From NCBI GenBank assembly GCA_963971285.1, contig OZ020248.1:23891873-23955872 (forward strand): a stretch of DNA of 64,000 nucleotides, given 5' to 3'. The notes beneath the pieces were generated by a model, which saw nothing but the letters and a program-made list of their open reading frames with translations, did not search any database and was not told the DNA's origin. The stretch comes from Astropecten irregularis. Its lineage: Eukaryota > Echinodermata > Asteroidea > Paxillosida > Astropectinidae. Positions 11,623 through 22,321 of this stretch are shown in pieces (positions within the stretch are counted from its first letter, which is position 1; each line of letters starts with the position of its first letter). Made by a program: the position numbers and the translations under genes.

Positions 11623-13218
11623 GCATTTCAGAGCATCTAAAAACGGAGCATGCTATTTTTTTCATTATTTTGTTGGTACTTCAGATATTTTGTCGGTATT
11701 TTATTTAATGACATTCAACCTCGAAATATTTGGGGGATGATAATACACGCAATCCCCGACCTCAAAGAATTGGGGGGGGGGGGATATATCCCCATCCCCC
11801 TGGGAAGCCCATACTTGCTGCCAATGGGCAAGGCCTTGTTTGGTATGTATTTCAATAGGATAATGCCAGTATCAAATGAGATTGATGATTAAGCTTTATG
11901 GTCAAGTTTGCCCAATAAATGGGGAGAGGTAGAAAATAGAAACAGACCATACACCGTTGGTTTGGATAAACCAGGAGTCATTCAGTCACAAAGAATATGC
12001 ATAAAACATGTATAATACATGGTTACTATAATCAACCGTTAATATTTCAAACTGCTTCTTTAAAACATTGACCCCTTGGGAACTTAAATGATAATAAAAC
12101 AATACAAATTCAGCAAGTATCGTGGAATAGAAACGCAAGATTTATAATGACGGTCAAAATAATGTGCATGTGCCCCCACCAAAGTGTTAAAGCCCTCCAA
12201 GTACAAACTCCAGTGGTTTATTTGTTACTCTGACCATTCTAGATGATCCAGTTTGGTATGAATTCCTTTCAAATGTATTAAAAAATAATTTACAAAATGT
12301 TATATCTATTTTCTTAGCATATAACTCAATGACAGCCTTAAGGTAATTTGTGAAACAATTTTCAAATGTCCAGCGATATTGCGAAGAAGGAATAATTTCC
12401 CCCAGCTATTCTTTTTTCTAGAAGACCAATGTCTCATCTCAACAATATATGGTATTTTTTGAAAATTGGAGCACTGCAATGAGGCGGTTATGAGCTGTTA
12501 AAAAGTGGTATTTTTTTCACACTTAGAATAAGTGAAAAAAGCCCCTATTTCAAATAGGCCTAAATGGTATAACCCAGTCACATACCTAGTTATGATTTGT
12601 ACACATTAAATGCAAGCTTTAAGGACCAACCTATCCACATTTTTTAACAAAATTTATTTGGTGTACATTTTGTAGTTGTAACACGACCTTGAAAATTGCT
12701 AAATTTCACCTATACAAAGTTGGGAAAATGGCGAAAAATGCCTTAAATGGTAATTTGGCTGTTGCTTTGGCAACGAAGTAATTTTTCAAAAAATACATCC
12801 ATATTTGTTAGTTTCGGGCTAAGGTCAATCAAATATAAAAGTATAAAGGAAATCCATTTTTTGGTCATGGCCAACATTTTTCAAGATATCTTTGATATTT
12901 ACAGTCCCTTACTCTTAAGGTTTTCTTTGAATGATTTGATGTGATTAATGAGAAATGACTTTATCATAGACCCCAAAAAGATATTCAAAACTATATAGGA
13001 ACTTATTTAAACAAATCTAACGACATTCACGTCGATAAAATTATCGAACCGTTGAACTACAACGATGGATGGCAATAATTTACACGTTAGCTCAACACAG
13101 CCAAACATTGCACATTGTATGATGGACGAATTATTATTATTATTATTATTATTAAGAATTTCTTTATTCAGGATAAAAGATTTCGAATCAGGGAGAACAA
13201 AAAGAAACGATAACTCAC

Positions 13219-13306
13219 CCGTCTGCATTTTGCCTGGCGTTGTCATCAGCAGCAAAGCGAGAACCACCACCCAGCATGGAGACATGATTCCAAGATGTAA
13301 CATCAT
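13219..13306 (-). CDS. A1: orphan signal-peptide first exon of the lectin family
   Basis: The exon starts at a double ATG, encodes about 29 residues with the hydrophobic core VVVLALLLMTTPG, and ends ATG CAG ACG G before a GTGAGT donor (phase 1). It is the same 88-base exon as in A2, B1 and B2. Downstream on the minus strand, duplicated intron sequence continues to 8726 and then runs into the 6.5-kb insertion. No CTLD, stalk or PAN exon is found between 13218 and 1. It could be an orphan promoter plus leader left by an incomplete duplication, or it could splice to exons beyond the left edge. The neighbouring core promoter is intact by similarity. Confidence 0.65.
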
Positions 13307-13700
13307 TCCCAACCAGGTGGCTTGAAAACGAAGCCAGAAGGGGCTTACTGTTTCTCGTCCTCAACGCCAGTAACTTCAAAGCTCCTATAAATCTGACGGG
13401 TTTCTCGTTTGGTAAATTAAACTTAGTGAAATATTGAAAATTGAAATTGCAACTGTAATGTTTCAGCACAAATTCGATTAATAATCAGTCTCGTGATTGA
13501 TACAAGAGTATATCGCGCTGACTGTTCCTTATCGACACGCAAACCGTTCTCTAGTGCAACACAGACAACCACTCTACACAAAATAGAAATGGATACTGTA
13601 GCACAGGTGACGATTGCTCGGAGTAGTGTTGCGTGTAATCGGTCACTATGACGTATGCCAATTGGAGCGCCCGCCTTCTTGTCTTCTCGCGAAAATATAA
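13307..13700 (-). promoter_or_regulatory. A1 upstream region, conserved core of lectin promoters
   Basis: Read on the minus strand, this matches the A2 upstream block almost base for base: CCAATTGG at 13658-13665, an ACGTCA half-site next to it, GTGCTACAGTATCC, TTGTGTAGAGTGGTTGTCTG and GAACGGTTTGCGTGTCGATA. The block from GTGCTACAGTATCC inward is also shared with B1 and B2. A CTATTTTG motif could act as a weak TATA element. The transcription start is not determined. Confidence 0.45.
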
Positions 13701-13756
13701 AATTGCAGCCACGCTTAAAGGTAGCATAAATAGGTAGTATTTTTCTATTTACATGT

Positions 13757-13795
13757 ACAAACATTTTCAGACATGTACATGTACATGTACATGTA
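13757..13795. repeat. ACATGT microsatellite
   Basis: Alternating ACATGT units form a short simple repeat beside the A1 upstream region. The same hexamer word recurs in short runs elsewhere, for example near 17050 and 54590. Confidence 0.8.
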
Positions 13796-13799
13796 TTTG

Positions 13800-14965
13800 T
13801 GCAGGTGGAATAACTTCAATATTTTTCCCATTTTAATTATCGTGACATATTTATCGATGAATTTTTTTTTTTTAAATGTATAATCATTGGATGCGAAAAT
13901 GGTTTCTCTTTCAAAACACCACTTGTGTTTTAATAAATAGTAATAATTTTTTTTATTGGCTTGCCAAAATATGAAGGAGAGGACGAATCAAATCGATGAA
14001 CATGGCCTATCTCTTATCTTCGCTTGCTTAAAGTCACAAAAGAAAATTTCGAAAGCCAGTCTTTTCTTTCAGACTGGTGTCGATCGTGCTTTAACAATCG
14101 AGCGATTTTAACAAAAGATTATGAGTTGATACAAACACATCATTATTTTTATAAACATTTTGAATTTGTTAAATACTTTTAAAACGACGTCAGATTAAAT
14201 GTTTTAATTTTCGTTTTGTATACATCCGACGTTCTTTTTATATTTTATTCAAACAAAAAGGTCATCAAAACTTGCAATGTAGTTGAAAAAAAAAAATCAT
14301 TTTTACCATCTTGAACTTTTCCAAATTTTTTATCAATATATCATTATGGTTTTCTGATTTTTATACAGTTTTGCAATCACTTTATGATATTGAGTAAAAC
14401 ATGTCTGCAGACTAATTTATAAACTTGCTCAATTTCAACAATTTATGTATAGTACAAAGATGCCACTTTGATATTTAAATCTCCCTATCCATTCTCGTAG
14501 TCTATTTTATTCAATGCACGCGGAGGTTTCAGTACAGGAAGTGCTGAAATTGGTTTTATTCTTTAGTAACAGTCAATGAAAACAACATTATGGAGTTAGT
14601 AATCATTGGGAACACTCTGGAGAAGTAATGTCGATTTTTTCTATGTCATTATTGTATCATTGCAGTAATTTTTTTATCATCAATCGACGTAAGCAATGCT
14701 TTTTGAAAAGGTACTGTATTATAATGAATTTAAGATGATTATCGTGAACTAAAAACCTTCCTGTTCCGGATGTCGCAATGAAAATAAAATAAAAGCTAAA
14801 ATGAATAAAAGATAAATTTACAATGAATATTCAAAATTTCCGATTATGTCGTGTAACTTGATTTTGGTTTTTCTAGTCTCCCTGAGAAAGGTTTGACTTT
14901 ATTTCAATTTTGTTGAAATAACATTATGGGTTGAAAACTTGAAGTCTTTACTACATGTATTAGGA
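13800..14965. other. AT-rich intergenic sequence, nothing recognised
   Basis: I see no exon, repeat end or structured element. Base composition is strongly AT-rich, with many short homopolymers. Confidence 0.4.
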
Positions 14966-14969
14966 ACAT

Positions 14970-15285
14970 AGGTGGTGGTGGTGCCCCCCCCCCCCCCCAA
15001 AAAAAATGTGTCTAGTCCCCCTCCCCGCAAAAAATGTTGAAAATTACTGGATCTTTCCAGTTATTTACGCGTCAATTACATTAAAAGCGCGTTGTGTAGG
15101 CTATAGTGCATGTTTTATACTCTTAAATATGTAAGACATAAACAGTAGCGAGTGTTAGAAGAAGGGTCTAGCCTCCCTCAAAAAGGTGCCTCTTCTCCCC
15201 CCGCACCCCTCCCCCCAAAAATAAATAAATAAATGGCTCTTCTAGCCCCCAAATATTCGCTGTAGAACCGCACCCGAAGCTACGT
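14970..15285 (+). mobile_element. Poly-C/AAAA element, diverged copy
   Basis: The sequence runs from a C16 tract through GTGTCTAGTCCCC, AATTACATTAAAAGCGCGTTG, AGCGAGTGTTAGAAGAAG and GCTCTTCTAGCCCCC to GTAGAACCGC. The same order of blocks occurs at 55728-56022 and 57640-57928 (plus) and 56648-56930 (minus). This copy is the most diverged. Confidence 0.6.
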
Positions 15286-15546
15286 TGGCATAATTGGAAT
15301 TTGGAAGATCGCCGACAAAAGGTTCGTCACGGTTGACAAGCTGCATTACCCGTAGATGTCGTTGTAAATGGGTTGCCCAAGAACAATGCTTTTGCGTGCA
15401 TTGGGTCAGCAAAAATCGTCGTTATAGCCGGATTCGCCTAATCTAATGGAATAACTAAATTATCTCTCCATAGCAATGTGCACAAATTGATTGCTAATTC
15501 CGGGTTGTCGTTATCGCCGAGCTCGTTATAACGGGAGTCGATTGTA

Positions 15547-16064
15547 CAGTGTGTCCCAACAAAAACCCGATACCCATTTTCAAAAAAATATGAGAAGAAG
15601 TTGTAAGGATTCAGCTATTTGATTTTTAGCCTATTGCATTTACTATCTCATTGGGTAAATTCTGACCAAATTTCAATGCAATCCATTCATGCATTACCGA
15701 GCAATTACTGATTGTCTTGAAAAGTCCATTTTGCTACCATTACAAATGAGTGACAGTTGTGGTCATCTTAGTGGTGATCTGCGTGTAGTGAATGTGGGCG
15801 GCCACAATGAGGGGAGATTTACAGATCACAACTAAGAATGTTAAGATGACCACCATTGGCACTCAATTGTAATGGTAACAAAATGGACTTTTCCAGACAA
15901 TCAGTAATTGCTCAGTGATGCATGAATGGATTGCCTTGAAATTTCATCAGAACATGGCCTGGGAGATATTGAATGAGTTAGACTAAAAATAAAATACCTA
16001 CAAACATACAATTTCTTGTCATAATTTTTTGAAAATGACTATCGTTTTTGTTTGGGACACACTG
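15547..16064. mobile_element. Mariner-like foldback MITE, 518 bp, TA target
   Basis: The ends are inverted repeats CAGTGTGTCCCAACAAAAAC and GTTTTTGTTTGGGACACACTG, each flanked by TA (15545-15546 and 16065-16066), the Tc1/mariner target. The two halves are inverted over most of their length (for example GGACTTTTCCAGACAATCAG against CTGATTGTCTTGAAAAGTCC), so the whole element would fold into one long hairpin. There is no transposase frame. Confidence 0.8.
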
Positions 16065-16079
16065 TATAGTGTTAAAGTG

Positions 16080-16330
16080 CAGTTACCATTACATGAAGTC
16101 ATCACTATTTGGTTGTACATGTGTTTGTATCTTGGACAGATTGCATAGACCATTCAATCGCCGCAGTGCATGGAGCAAGACGACGGTCAGAGAGTCAGCT
16201 GCACTATCCTTCTCCTGCTCATAATCTTGTCCTGTGCTGAAATGTCCACAAACGACGAATAGAATGAACTCCTCGTAGTGAAATAAGAGTAAGTAACATC
16301 CAAACTGTTTCTCTTTATTGTCTGCTCGCA
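16080..16330. repeat. Diverged copy of intergenic block 35990-36255
   Basis: Shared words in the same order include TATTTGGTTGTA, TTGGACAGAT, CATGGAGCAAGACGACG and CGACGAAT, then an AGTAAGT-like end. This extends the A1/A2 duplication beyond the promoters. The 114-codon open frame across it does not resemble a known protein and I do not call it a gene. Confidence 0.6.
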
Positions 16331-16392
16331 GTAGGCCTAATGTAGATTCATTTCGAGTGTTTAAAGACCGTTGCTCGAAGAGTGGACGCACT

Positions 16393-16772
16393 TTAAAGGT
16401 ACACACACATGTAGTATCATACTTTGGTAGCATATAACAAAACAGACATTTTCACATATTTACCTATAACTTACAGGGGATGGTGATGGTAGAAACATAC
16501 CCTTCAAATATTTCTGCCTGAAATGCTGTATTTATCCAGAAAGAGTAAAACCTGTCCAGTGACCAAACTTATTGCTGACTCTTTTAAAGATCAAAAATGA
16601 AAGAGAAAAGACTTAAGAAATACTGTGGCCGTTTTCCCCTGATTTCTCAACAAGTGGGCAACGCATGGGACTGCAATTTTCACAGATGACTGTTATTGTA
16701 TCATCCGTGATATTTTTGCCCATGAATCTGTATTTCTTTGCCAAAAACCAAGGTGTGATATTACCTACAATG
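16393..16772. mobile_element. TTAA-type MITE family 1 copy
   Basis: The left side reads CTTTAAAGGTA...AGTATCATACTTTGGTA and the right side ACCAAGGTGTGATATTACCTA, with the family-1 interior (CAGGGGATGGTGATGG, CTTAAGAAATACTGTGGCCG). Both ends carry changes, so the TTAA duplication is not intact on the right. Confidence 0.6.
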
Positions 16773-17444
16773 TACGTTGTTGGGTGGCGTGCGGTGGTGG
16801 GCAACGTTGAGTTTTGTACACACGAGGTATATACGTATATCACGTCCACAGGGAGTGTACATGTATACAAAACCCATGTGCCACCGCAAAATTAACACCA
16901 AGCAACTGTTTTGTCACCGTACCGTTCTGTTTGTTTAGGTTTCCGAATAAATATTCGGGAAGGCTGTCCAAAATCTTTGACTGAAAACGCCTGGAACTGC
17001 GCGCCCGCGCCGTAACAAAATTCCCCACAATTTCGTTTGAACTTTTCCATATACATGTACATGTACCTGTATCCCGCAATGCAGATTGCATGCATTGTCC
17101 CGCAGTACCAGTACAAATTAATCTAGTACAGCACTGTAATGTATTTTGGCACATAATTTTATTTCACTTCTAACATCGATAATCAAAAATAAATCACGAA
17201 GTAAATATAATGATATTTTTTTTTTGATAATTAAACAATAATAATGTGATTTAAAAACAAATATCAATTAAGAATAAATAATATGGTGATTTGTTTTCTT
17301 GTAGGCCCTATGTGGGACCATAATAATTTACAACTCTTTTTTTCAGGCAAATTATTTCCGTAATTATGATTGTTACCCATTTAAAAGTGACGCATTGGCA
17401 TTCTGGTGCTTATACACCTTCTTTATTACCATAGAATAATGATG

Positions 17445-18745
17445 ACATTGAAAAGGAGACTTAAAATGATTTGTCTTGCCAAAGCTAGTACGGTTGAATG
17501 AACTGTGATGTGACGTCATACAAAAGTCTTTATATTCATCGTTCTCATAGGATAAGTTAATTCAATTCTTATTGCTTTTAATAACTTCGGACCGAAACCC
17601 ACAGAAATTGAAAAAAAAACCCAAAACACAGTTATACAGTGCCACAACCTAATTTTAGGGGATAAGATCCACGTTGGTACAGCGTTACTGTCTCGTCTCT
17701 TCACAATAGCCACTGAAGTTATTTAGTTTCATGGTCTACTGAAAGTGTTGTTCTGGTAACTTGATCTTCCCGAAAAATGAACTAAATACTAACAAATACT
17801 TTACTTACAGTCATTTATACTTAATACGAGTTGGAACCATAATCGAGTCATCATTTTATCCCCATGACTCCATCATGGGCTTTCACAATGCTGCTCATAC
17901 ACACTAGCTTCTTATCTCAATTCATGGTGTCTAGGCCTGCATCCTTCATTCCTTGCTAATCATTGACAACGACATTAATAACTGATATACATGTACAGTT
18001 TACAATATCACAGCAAAACGATATCACAGCAAAAAATATACATTTAAATTGAAAATATTATTTAAAACAAGGATCACAAGCTGTTAATTTTATGACACCG
18101 AGCTAATAAAAGAGTGCACACTTAAATGGCAAATATAAATATACACGCAATAACCTAATACTTTAAATTTGTTATTAACTAAATTGTATTGTAATTTATA
18201 TTTGTTTTTTTATTTAATTGATTCAATTAGTCTGGAGTGCCTCTTTGACAGGAACCATTTCTTTTGGGCAATCCCTCAGGAGGGATTTTTAATTTATTAA
18301 TGAAGTAGTTATTTCGTTCTCCTGGTCTACTACAGTGTTGTTCTGATAACTTGTTCTTTCCGAGAAATAAAATAAACACTAACAGATATTACTGACATTA
18401 ATACTTAATACTCTCACTGTAAAAGTGCAGACCAGTAAATAAATTCCCATAGGCTCCCACGCAAACTGGCCAATTAAAAAAAAATATTAAAAATACTCAG
18501 AAGTTTCTGAGGCAATCGACCGAGTACGGCAAAATAAAGGTGAAAACTTCAATTTTCATTTTCTTTTCAATTTTCTATAGGTTAACCGATACCTTTTTGC
18601 CGAAAAGTACATTCAAAGAAAAATACCCCTAAAACGGCCGAATTGACCGGTACCAGACCAAAAATAGTACCCCTCCACTACAGGGCAAAAATAAAGCGAG
18701 TTTAGGGCCTGCTTTCATCCAAACGGCTCAAAGGTGAAAGTCCAA
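17445..18745. repeat. Tandem duplication, unit 1 (~1.3 kb)
   Basis: Unit 1 is repeated directly at 18750-20085 at high identity. Shared landmarks are TGACGTCATACAAAAGTC, AACTTCGGACCGAAACCCAC, AAGATCCACGTTGGTACAGC and GAACCATTTCTTTTGGGC. The 65-codon minus-strand frame in each unit is conserved only because the DNA is duplicated; it has no recognised domain. Confidence 0.85.
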
Positions 18746-18749
18746 GGTG

Positions 18750-20085
18750 ATATTGAAAAGCAGACTTAAAAGTTAATTGTCTCGCCAAAGCTACCACGGT
18801 TGAATGAACTGTGATGTGACGTCATACAAAAGTCTTTATATTCATCATTCTCATGGGATAAGTAAATTCAATTCTTATTGCTTTTAATAACTTCGGACCG
18901 AAACCCACAGAAATTGAAAAACAAAACAAAAACACAGTTATACAGTGCCACAACCTAATTTTAGGGGATAAGATCCACGTTGGTACAGCGTTACTGTCTC
19001 GTCTCTTCACAATAGCCACTGTAGTTATTTCGTTTCATGGTCTATAAGTGTTGTTCTGGTAACTTGATCTTCCCGAGAAATGAACTAAATACTAACAAAT
19101 ACTTTACTTACAGTCATTTATACTTAATACGAGTTGGAACCATAATCGAGTCATCATTTTATCCTCATGACTCCATCATGGGCTTTCACAATGCTGCTCA
19201 TACACACTGGCTTCTTATCTCAATTCATGGTGTCTATGCCTGCATCCTTCATTCCTTGCTAATCACAGTGACTGTACATTAATAACTGATATATAGTAGT
19301 ACAGTTGAGTTTACAATATCACAGCAAAACGATATCACAGCAAAAATTAACATTTAAATTAAAAATATTATTTAAAACAAGGATCACAAGCTGTTAATTT
19401 TATGACACCGAGCTAATAAAAGAGTGCACACTTTAATGACAAATATAAATATACACGCAATAACCTAATACTTTGAATTTATTATTAATTAAATTAAATT
19501 GTAATTCATATTTGTTTTTTTTATTTAATTGATTCAATTAGTCTGGAGTGCCTCTTTGACAGGAACCATTTCTTTTGGGCAATCCCTCAGGAGCTGATTG
19601 GATTTTTTATTTATTAATGAAGTACAATGTAGTTATTTCGTTTTTCTGGTCTACTGCAGTATTGTTCTGATCATAGGCCTAGGCCTACTTGTTTTTTCCG
19701 AGAAATGAAATAAATACTTACAGACATTACTGATATTAATACTTAATACTCTCACCGTAAGAGTGCAGACCAGTAAATAAATTCCTATAGGCTCCCACGC
19801 AAACTGGCCAATTAAAAAAAAATATAAAAAATACTCAGAAGTTTCTGAGGCAATCGACCGATACGGCAAAATAAAGCTGAAAACTTTTTCAATTTTCATT
19901 TTCTTTTAAATTTTCTATAGGTTAACCGATACCTTTTTGCAGAAAAGTACATTCAAAGAAAAATACCCCTAAAACGGCCAAATTGACCGGTACCAGACCA
20001 AAAATAGTACCCCTCCACTACAGGGCAAAAATAGAGCGAATTTAGGGTCTGCTTTCATCCAAACGGCTCAAAGGTGAAAGTCCAA
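18750..20085. repeat. Tandem duplication, unit 2 (~1.3 kb)
   Basis: This is the second unit of the direct duplication starting at 17445, offset by about 1306 bases. It differs by small indels and substitutions. Both units end in the GGTGAAAGTCCAA block. Confidence 0.85.
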
Positions 20086-20553
20086 ACTCTGGTGATCGGG
20101 TTCCATCCATTTTGTCTACAAGACTTCCCACGTAGGGCTCACCAGACGTTTTAAGGGAAAAGATTTTGAGGGTATACAGAAAATTAATTAGCTCCGCGGA
20201 CCGATTTGGGCCTATTTACTGGTCTGTACCCGTAAGCGATTTTTTAAAGACACACGATAGCAATGTCACAGTTTCAAACTATAAACTCTACCAACGTTCC
20301 GTGATTTTTCTTAAGTGTGCAATGGTGCAAACAACTGCAAATCTAAATTTCTGTTTTTTAATAATGTTTTCAAATCTCATATATAGCCTTAATGAGAACA
20401 TTCCAGTGGATTATGATTGCTATAATAATACACTGGTCTTAGGTACCCAATTTAGTACGTTATAAATATGCAAATTAGGCTTGCCCTTCACCGACGTGGA
20501 TGAGCACTGTATACTCAGTGCAGTGTGAGAGCACGTGAAAAAATCACATGCTG

Positions 20554-20625
20554 GCTCAGGTGGGATTCGAACCCATCACCTCCTGCTTACTAGTGCAGAT
20601 GCCCTACCTGCTAGGCCACCGAGCT
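20554..20625 (-). tRNA. tRNA-like sequence, possibly a pseudo-tRNA or SINE head
   Basis: On the minus strand there is an A-box-like TGGCCTAGCAGGTAGG, a T-arm/B-box GGTTCGAATCC and partly pairing ends (GCTCGG and CTGAGC). The anticodon region around CTAGTAA would read AGT (Thr), but the anticodon stem and loop do not fit cleanly: the loop is eight bases with the best stem. A functional tRNA is therefore doubtful; a tRNA-derived repeat is equally likely. No CCA or terminator context decides it. Confidence 0.45.
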
Positions 20626-20689
20626 AGCCGGGGTCTGCAGGGTGAATCGAATCCAATACTGCGGCGGGTACCGCAGTAAATCATGAATA

Positions 20690-21130
20690 TTAAGTGATTT
20701 TTGTACGTTATAGTTTTGAAGTAATTAAAAGTAGGCCCTATTGTGCTGCTTACTGATGTGTATAAGTGACAAATCAGTATATAAGCTATGACCAAGCATT
20801 TACAACACTGTACTTCTATACGTCCTGAAAAACACAACGGCGAAATTGAAAATAGTGTGTAATAGATACAAACTGACTACATAAGTAAAAACATAAAGAC
20901 AATCACACATTCAATCGAATATTTAACCAATGAACCAATACACCATTTACAATATTAAAGTTAACGCAAGCAATTATATTAAGGTCAATTATTTACAAAG
21001 CATTGGAGTTAGCAAGTTAGATCCAAAACGTCAGGCCCTCAGCTAATTCCGGGCATTTGATACAATTATTTCAGGTCATTTTTGAGGTATGATAAGCAGT
21101 TTGCAACAGTTAATTATCTCTCTTGTATTA
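20690..21130 (-). repeat. A2 downstream block matching B1 downstream DNA
   Basis: On the minus strand, words such as TTTTCAGGACGTATAGAAGT, TGCTTGGTCAT and CAGTAAGCAGCACAA match the region 50850-51130 downstream of B1 and its tandem copy at 51420-51600. This places the outer limit of the A2/B1 inverted duplication at about 20.7 kb and 51.1 kb. Confidence 0.6.
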
Positions 21131-21360
21131 TCACTAAGCAATTAATAAGTGAGGCATTTGGCCAACAGAGGAAAAAGCATTTTTAGCCGGCAAAGCAAAA
21201 CAAAAAAAAGTCACGGCGAAAAAATTATAATGTGCCGAAAATGAAATAAAGGCGACTTCAATGGGGCTGGAAAATGATAGGTAAACACGCCAAGTCAGCA
21301 TCCATGGGGATCGAATGTAGAGCAAACTCTACCCTACTCCCACACGCCACAGTGCCTTAA

Positions 21361-21789
21361 ATGTTTACTGTAATCAAAACTCATACAAGTTAAATACATC
21401 TGTATTGTTATAAAACTCAACCTGTCTATCATTGTTTGTGCTAAAAATATTGTATTATAGAAAATAGAGGTATATTTTACACCCGTATATTCAACACCCC
21501 ACTTTTCGCGACGAAAAACTTTGCTTACGTCACATGCAGAACGCCACGCAATATACTGTGGTGCGAGCCTGTACTAGTTCTGTAGGTGACGTCACTCACT
21601 ATTGTTGCGTGGATCGGTTCCAAGGAAGACTTTTTTTCGGGGGCGGTACATGGATATATGCACATGTACTGATTTTGTAACTTGTGGTCAAAAATAAGCA
21701 CTTACATAACTTTATGTAGTCATTAATTATGCATTAAGCAATAATTTTAAAGCACTTTCACCCCTTCCTATTTTGATTACAGTAAACCT
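21361..21789. mobile_element. TTAA-flanked MITE, family 2 (GTTTACTGTAATCAAAA)
   Basis: The inverted ends ATGTTTACTGTAATCAAAA and TTTTGATTACAGTAAACCT are bounded by TTAA at 21357-21360 and 21790-21793, again the piggyBac-type target. The interior has TTTCGCGACGAAAAAC and GTTGCGTGGATCGGTTCCAA. Relatives lie at 39288-39755 and 55310-55640. Confidence 0.75.
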
Positions 21790-22061
21790 TTAAGTTCCAT
21801 AGAGTCTCCTGTATGGATACTGACTCAGGGCGTGTCGAAAGACGGTCACGCCTTTAAGTGGTTGCACCAAACGAGTTTACTTGAAATGATCGCCAAATAC
21901 GGGGTCCGTAGCATAACCTAATTATTAAAAATAGCAGAAAATAACTTAATTCTATTAAGAGTAAATGTTCACATAACTTCACCATTACTAGTCTATCACA
22001 CTTGAAACCAATTCTTCTGTAAAGGCTGTAAATGCGCGCGACCAAGTCAAATGAAATGGGT

Positions 22062-22321
22062 TTACAATGCCATGTAAAACACCTCACTTCCAGCTCTGTG
22101 CTGCACGGTGTTAATATTGAGAACCTTGCTGCACAGCACGCAGTTATCCTCGTTCCCAGAAGTCACGAAGCCGAAGCTCTGGCAGCCAGCCTCCATAGAG
22201 CAGTCCCGTGCACACTGGACTCTGGTCTTGACACGGTAGCTGGGAGTAAGTACGTCTTCTGGACGACAGGTGGCGTCCGTAGAGAGAAACACGAACTTAC
22301 CGGGTCTTCCTCTGAAAGATT
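22062..22321 (-). CDS. A2 terminal exon: PAN/apple-like domain
   Basis: The exon follows the acceptor TTTAACACCAG and encodes about 86 residues to TAA. Six cysteines are spaced TCR, QCARDCS, GCQSFGF, NCVLCS. The CARDC...GCQSFGF core is typical of PAN/apple domains, which mediate protein or carbohydrate contacts. The B1 copy differs at only a few residues (V/M, P/T and an extra terminal Leu here). Antisense open frames over it are shadows. Confidence 0.85.

Larger units (their letters stand above)
8726..13760. repeat. Segmental duplication, A1 copy (partner 31210-35140)
   Basis: The same ordered blocks occur here and at 31210-35140 in the same orientation: the CCCAAAAGGTATAGGGACAG block, the open-frame shadow at 9545-9763 (partner 32120-32326), the poly-C/AAAAGCAACTTCC block at about 10985, the shared TTAA MITE (11245-11622), and the signal-peptide exon with its upstream core. 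A1 has extra sequence at about 11650-12850 that is absent from the partner, and lacks the 34155-34415 insertion. Part of the intergenic region further right is also shared (16080-16330 with 35990-36255). Confidence 0.85.

Noticed and set aside
16089-16433. 114-codon minus-strand frame as a gene
   Set aside because: It overlaps a duplicated intergenic block whose other copy (36000-36260) is not open in the same way, and ends inside a MITE.
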